A DNA stretch of 64,000 nucleotides from Pseudomonadales bacterium. Lineage in GTDB: Bacteria; Pseudomonadota; Gammaproteobacteria; Pseudomonadales; Azotimanducaceae. Below the pieces are notes generated by a model. That model saw nothing but the letters and a program-made list of their open reading frames with translations. It was not told where the DNA came from and did not search any database. Location of the stretch: positions 1 to 64,000 of the forward strand of contig JANQFF010000519.1 in NCBI GenBank assembly GCA_028277965.1, in the 5' to 3' direction. How positions within the stretch are numbered: position 1 is the first letter of the stretch; the number at the start of each line of letters is the position of its first letter. This document shows, piece after piece, positions 61,299-64,000 of the stretch. Position numbers and translations under genes: made by a program.

Positions 61299-61768
61299 GC
61301 GAACCAGAAAACCCTGATCCGGCTGACGTCGACCTGCCAAACCAGTCAAGAATGGCGCTGGTCTGGGACGTCATCGTCTTCCAGTTCAAGCTGGCAGCTG
61401 ATGGCTTGCGCGACCTCCTTCTCGTCCCCGTATCGCTGTTTGCGGCCCTGGCAGGTCTCCTGACAAGCGGGTCAGATCCCGGCCGTTATTACCGGATGGT
61501 ATTGAGACTGGGACGGCGGTCCGAGTACTGGATCAACCTGTTCGGGCATCGAAAACACCGCGGCACCGCTGATGAATTCATTCAACCCATGCAGGAAAAG
61601 GTGTTTGCCCAGGTTGAAGGCAGTCCCCTGTTACGCAAAGCCGGAGCGGGTATCGACAGGTCGCTCGACAGCATCAACCGGTCCATCGAGGAACAGGTTG
61701 CCGCGCGCGGTGGCAGCAAGGAGTCGGATGCCGACTCGGACGCTGGCCGGAAAACCGACTCAGACTAA
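61295..61768 (+). CDS. Conserved-looking hypothetical protein coupled to the sugar transferase
   Basis: 157 residues from the ATG at 61295, which overlaps the sugar transferase stop (ATGA), so translation is coupled. Residues 20-65 are hydrophobic to amphipathic (WDVIVFQFKLAADGLRDLLLVPVSLFAALAGLL), probably a membrane hairpin or re-entrant segment. YYRMVLRLGRRSEYWINLFGHRKHRG follows, then a helical region and a Ser/Asp-rich acidic tail. I do not recognise the family. The coupling suggests a small accessory of the exopolysaccharide system, but nothing more can be said. Confidence 0.75.
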   Translation: MSEPENPDPADVDLPNQSRMALVWDVIVFQFKLAADGLRDLLLVPVSLFAALAGLLTSGSDPGRYYRMVLRLGRRSEYWINLFGHRKHRGTADEFIQPMQEKVFAQVEGSPLLRKAGAGIDRSLDSINRSIEEQVAARGGSKESDADSDAGRKTDSD

Positions 61769-61784
61769 AGATTGATTCAAATCT

Positions 61785-62393
61785 TCAGGCTGACTGCGCT
61801 TTCAGACAATCCGCCTCGAAACCCTCCAGAAACTGCGCATAAACGCCACCGAGGCGATCCAGCACGAAACGACTGAAAAGTTCATTCACGAACGCCAGAA
61901 CCTGCGGGTCGGATTCGAAATTCCCGCAGGACGTGACAAAAAGGTATGCGACCTTTCGCGGACTCAGAGGGAGGTTGACCCACTCCCCGGTCTCACCGCT
62001 CTCAACTGTCTCCGCGGTCTCCCCGGAATCATCCCGGACGGCCAATGCCATCCTTTCGAGAAGGGGACCGAAGTGCCCTTCACTCTTGGATGCCATTCTC
62101 ACAGCAACCGCCCAACGGTCACCGTCCGGAGTCTGCGTTTCGGTAAACCAATCCTTCTGCGCCCCTCGAAGCTTCTTCCCGAACGAATTCAGAAGTTGAG
62201 TTCTTCGAGACCGCAGCTCACGCATGAGCTCCACGGACTGTCGCTGTCGCTCTCGATCTTTCTCGCGAAACGCGAGTTCGAATAGTCCATCTTCGATATT
62301 GCTGAAAAACCCTTCCATGAGCTGCATCAGATCCGCTGTTGACTGCATATGCATTGCGCAGATCTGAGCGCGCGCGTCATGGAACTGGCTCAT
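61785..62393 (-). CDS. DUF1631-like protein, short
   Basis: 202 residues, mostly helical. The segment STADLMQLMEGFFSNIEDGLFELAFREKDRERQRQSVELMRELRSRRTQLLNSF resembles the N-terminal part of DUF1631 proteins, which are normally about 700 residues long, so this is either a short relative or a split or truncated version. A middle loop is rich in Glu, Thr and Ser (SGETAETVESGETGEW). Function is unknown. It is convergent with the previous gene and lies 111 bp downstream of gspM on the same strand. Confidence 0.65.
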   Translation of the reverse strand: MSQFHDARAQICAMHMQSTADLMQLMEGFFSNIEDGLFELAFREKDRERQRQSVELMRELRSRRTQLLNSFGKKLRGAQKDWFTETQTPDGDRWAVAVRMASKSEGHFGPLLERMALAVRDDSGETAETVESGETGEWVNLPLSPRKVAYLFVTSCGNFESDPQVLAFVNELFSRFVLDRLGGVYAQFLEGFEADCLKAQSA

Positions 62394-62504
62394 TCGATAA
62401 TCGCCTCTCTCATATGGCTATTCCCACAATCTCTCACTTTCAGTCTAGGACCGACAGCACACTGAATCGTTGATACAGGGCGCAGAAAGGATGTGAACCG
62501 GTTC

Positions 62505-63017
62505 TCAGTTCAGCCTGATCTGGGCGTTGACGTTCCCCGGCGTTTCGTGCGCATCGAATGTCGCGCGCTCCACGATGACGCCGTTGTTCTCTTCGAGTTG
62601 TGCCGTCCATAGAATGATCTGGTTGAAGGATTGCTCCTGAAGGACAACACTGACCACACCGTTGGACTCCGGCTGGAGGCGATTCAAACTGAGGTTGTGC
62701 GCTTTAGCCGCGCGATTAATGATGGGGATCAGTGCTCGGGATCCCTGCGTCTCGGTATTCTGGTCACTGGCAGCCCGCGCCCTGTCTTCGTTGGACCGCA
62801 ACCAATCGAGCAACTGCTGATGGACCTGCTGATCGTTCACCGCGAGTGCTTTCCAGTCAGAAACCGGCTTCCAGATAAACGCCCAGAGAATCAGCACGAG
62901 GCTCGCGAGCCCGAGCAGCGCAAGAATCCTTCGTTCTTTCGCTTCCCTGCCGAGATACCACTGACCGGCTCCCGAACGCCGCACTGAATCAGACAGACGC
63001 TGCAGAGTTGCGTTCAT
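62505..63017 (-). CDS. gspM: Type II secretion protein M
   Basis: 170 residues. A cytoplasmic N-terminus ending YLGREAKERRILALLG precedes one transmembrane helix (LASLVLILWAFIWKPVSDW). A periplasmic ferredoxin-like domain with a coiled coil (WLRSNEDRARAASDQ) and NRAAKAHNLSLNRLQPESNG, WTAQLEENNGVIVERATF follows. This is the GspM layout; it partners GspL in the inner-membrane platform of the type II secretion machine. It overlaps gspL by 4 bp, the normal gene order. gspN would be expected next but is not present in the 3' direction; the DUF1631-like gene follows instead. Confidence 0.93.
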   Translation of the reverse strand: MNATLQRLSDSVRRSGAGQWYLGREAKERRILALLGLASLVLILWAFIWKPVSDWKALAVNDQQVHQQLLDWLRSNEDRARAASDQNTETQGSRALIPIINRAAKAHNLSLNRLQPESNGVVSVVLQEQSFNQIILWTAQLEENNGVIVERATFDAHETPGNVNAQIRLN

Positions 63018-64000
63018 CCGCTGACACCTTCATACCGCACCCGCAGGCGGGATCTCACCCTCTGCCCCTCCTGTTCCGCGTTCGCAACATCCACTGTCAC
63101 CCCAACCCTGGCCAGTTCCCCTTTGATCACCTCGAGATCGTCATAGCTGCCCAGAATGACTTCCGCTGTCAGCTCGCGCCGTTGATCCGTGTAACTCAGG
63201 GATTCGAGCAAGTGGCCGGTCGATATGGTATTTGACAGATGAGCTGTCAGGCCAACGAAGTCGCTGCCTGCTTCAGCCGCACCGCCACGCATCCCCAGTT
63301 TGGCGCGCATCCGTCTGCGGAGCTGCTCGGCACTGACAGGCTGACTTTCATCTGGAAAGAGCGATGCGTAAAAGTCGAAGCTCTCGGCTCTGAGACGCTC
63401 CGCTTCCGATTGCGCCCACCACGCCTGGACGACCATGCCGAGAAACGCGACTACCAGCCATACCGCTGCCAATACACCGACACTGCGCCACTTAAGCGCG
63501 TCTTTGCTGACCCTGCGTGCGGGTTGGTAAGCACCCTGCAGCAGGTTGATGTGCGAGTTTGCAGAATCCGGTTTCAGGAACTGCTCGGCAAAGTACTGCA
63601 GGATCCCATGGTCCGGCAACGCCACCTCCTCGACATCGGGTGCGGTTTCCAACTGGCCCCGAACAAGCTCCGGAATGCTGCCGTTAATGGCATAAATCTT
63701 CTGCGCTCCCAGGCCACCCAGCGCAAATCCGATGTTTGCCCGATCAACGACCGCTGCCTGGCCCATACCACTTACGACAACGGTATTGCGCTCGAACAGG
63801 GCACTTGCCTCGTTCTCTCCCCCTGGAAGGACACCTGCGTCGGCCACAAACCAGCCCGGGTTGATACCAAGGTAGCTAAAACATTCCAGCCAGCCTTCCA
63901 ATATGTGCTGGCTGATGACATGACAGGTTACCGGCTCACCGACCCTGACATCTCCGTGAGCGATGTGCATGGTTTCAATGTCGGACGCGACGTACTCTTC
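63014..64000 (-). CDS. gspL: Type II secretion protein L, 3' part
   Basis: The frame is open to the right edge (EEYVASDIETMHIA...), so the start is outside the window; the ATG at 63970 is internal. Readable parts are the end of the cytoplasmic actin-like domain (WFVADAGVLPGG, AVVDRANIGFALGGLG), one transmembrane helix (SVGVLAAVWLVVAFLGMVVQAWWAQ) and the periplasmic domain (FYASLFPDESQPVSAEQLRRRMRAKLG, ISTGHLLESLSYTDQRRELTAEVI). GspL links the secretion ATPase GspE to the inner-membrane platform and pairs with GspM. Confidence 0.93.
   Translation of the reverse strand, partial: EEYVASDIETMHIAHGDVRVGEPVTCHVISQHILEGWLECFSYLGINPGWFVADAGVLPGGENEASALFERNTVVVSGMGQAAVVDRANIGFALGGLGAQKIYAINGSIPELVRGQLETAPDVEEVALPDHGILQYFAEQFLKPDSANSHINLLQGAYQPARRVSKDALKWRSVGVLAAVWLVVAFLGMVVQAWWAQSEAERLRAESFDFYASLFPDESQPVSAEQLRRRMRAKLGMRGGAAEAGSDFVGLTAHLSNTISTGHLLESLSYTDQRRELTAEVILGSYDDLEVIKGELARVGVTVDVANAEQEGQRVRSRLRVRYEGVSG

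Noticed and set aside
1..64000. tRNA or rRNA genes
   Set aside because: I saw no cloverleaf-like sequence with a T-loop GTTCGA pattern and CCA end, and no rRNA-like stretch. Intergenic spaces are mostly too short.

Overview
The window reads as a chromosomal segment of a Gram-negative gammaproteobacterium, probably a marine or aquatic heterotroph. The evidence is an aerobic HemF, an ExbD/TolR protein, type II secretion genes gspL and gspM, outer-membrane export proteins, two acyl-CoA dehydrogenases, and REP-like palindromes of the pseudomonad type. I cannot name a genus. Base composition looks moderately GC-rich and fairly even, with AT-rich patches confined to a few intergenic regions.

Left flank (1-7.8 kb): metabolic and housekeeping genes. 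These are the end of a phosphopantetheinyl transferase, a CNT nucleoside transporter, an orphan exbD, an SMP-30/gluconolactonase-like protein, a BON-domain lipoprotein, hemF, a long acyl-CoA dehydrogenase closely resembling (2S)-methylsuccinyl-CoA dehydrogenase, and a second acyl-CoA dehydrogenase.

Centre (7.8-61.8 kb): one very large exopolysaccharide locus of the exosortase A (XrtA/EpsH) type. Each end carries a phosphoglycosyl transferase that could start repeat-unit assembly (7808 and 59883). Between them are ten other glycosyltransferases (three GT2, six GT4, one GT-C). There are also a Wzy-like polymerase, a Wzx-like flippase, an MsbA-like ABC exporter, an MBOAT O-acyltransferase with a distant SGNH-like candidate partner, four sulfotransferase-like proteins, a methyltransferase and a FemAB-like acyltransferase. 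The rest are a GINT-like beta-propeller, an alkaline-phosphatase-superfamily enzyme, a secreted parallel beta-helix protein, and the module [asparagine-synthetase-like / GMC oxidoreductase / asparagine-synthetase-like]. A minus-strand run from about 56.3 to 43.2 kb holds Wza-, beta-barrel-, Wzz-, tyrosine-kinase- and ExeA-like proteins, the ABC exporter, a GT2, the SGNH-like protein and two PQQ sugar dehydrogenase-cytochrome c fusions. A 1053-residue secreted SGNH hydrolase with triplicated domains follows. Exosortase A fused to EpsI is divergent from wza.

Right flank (61.8-64 kb): a DUF1631-like protein, gspM and the 3' part of gspL.

Working model (inference): the locus makes a heavily modified, probably sulfated and O-acylated extracellular polysaccharide. 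Undecaprenyl-linked units are built in the cytoplasm, flipped by Wzx, polymerised by Wzy under Wzz/kinase control, and exported through the Wza-like protein and the beta-barrel. Periplasmic PQQ dehydrogenases, SGNH enzymes and the beta-helix protein may edit the chain. The least explained parts are the Cys2-less asparagine-synthetase-like pair flanking a GMC oxidoreductase, the tandem PQQ-cytochrome enzymes, the triplicated-domain SGNH protein, and the tandem REP-bearing repeat that supplies the last codons of the GT-C gene.
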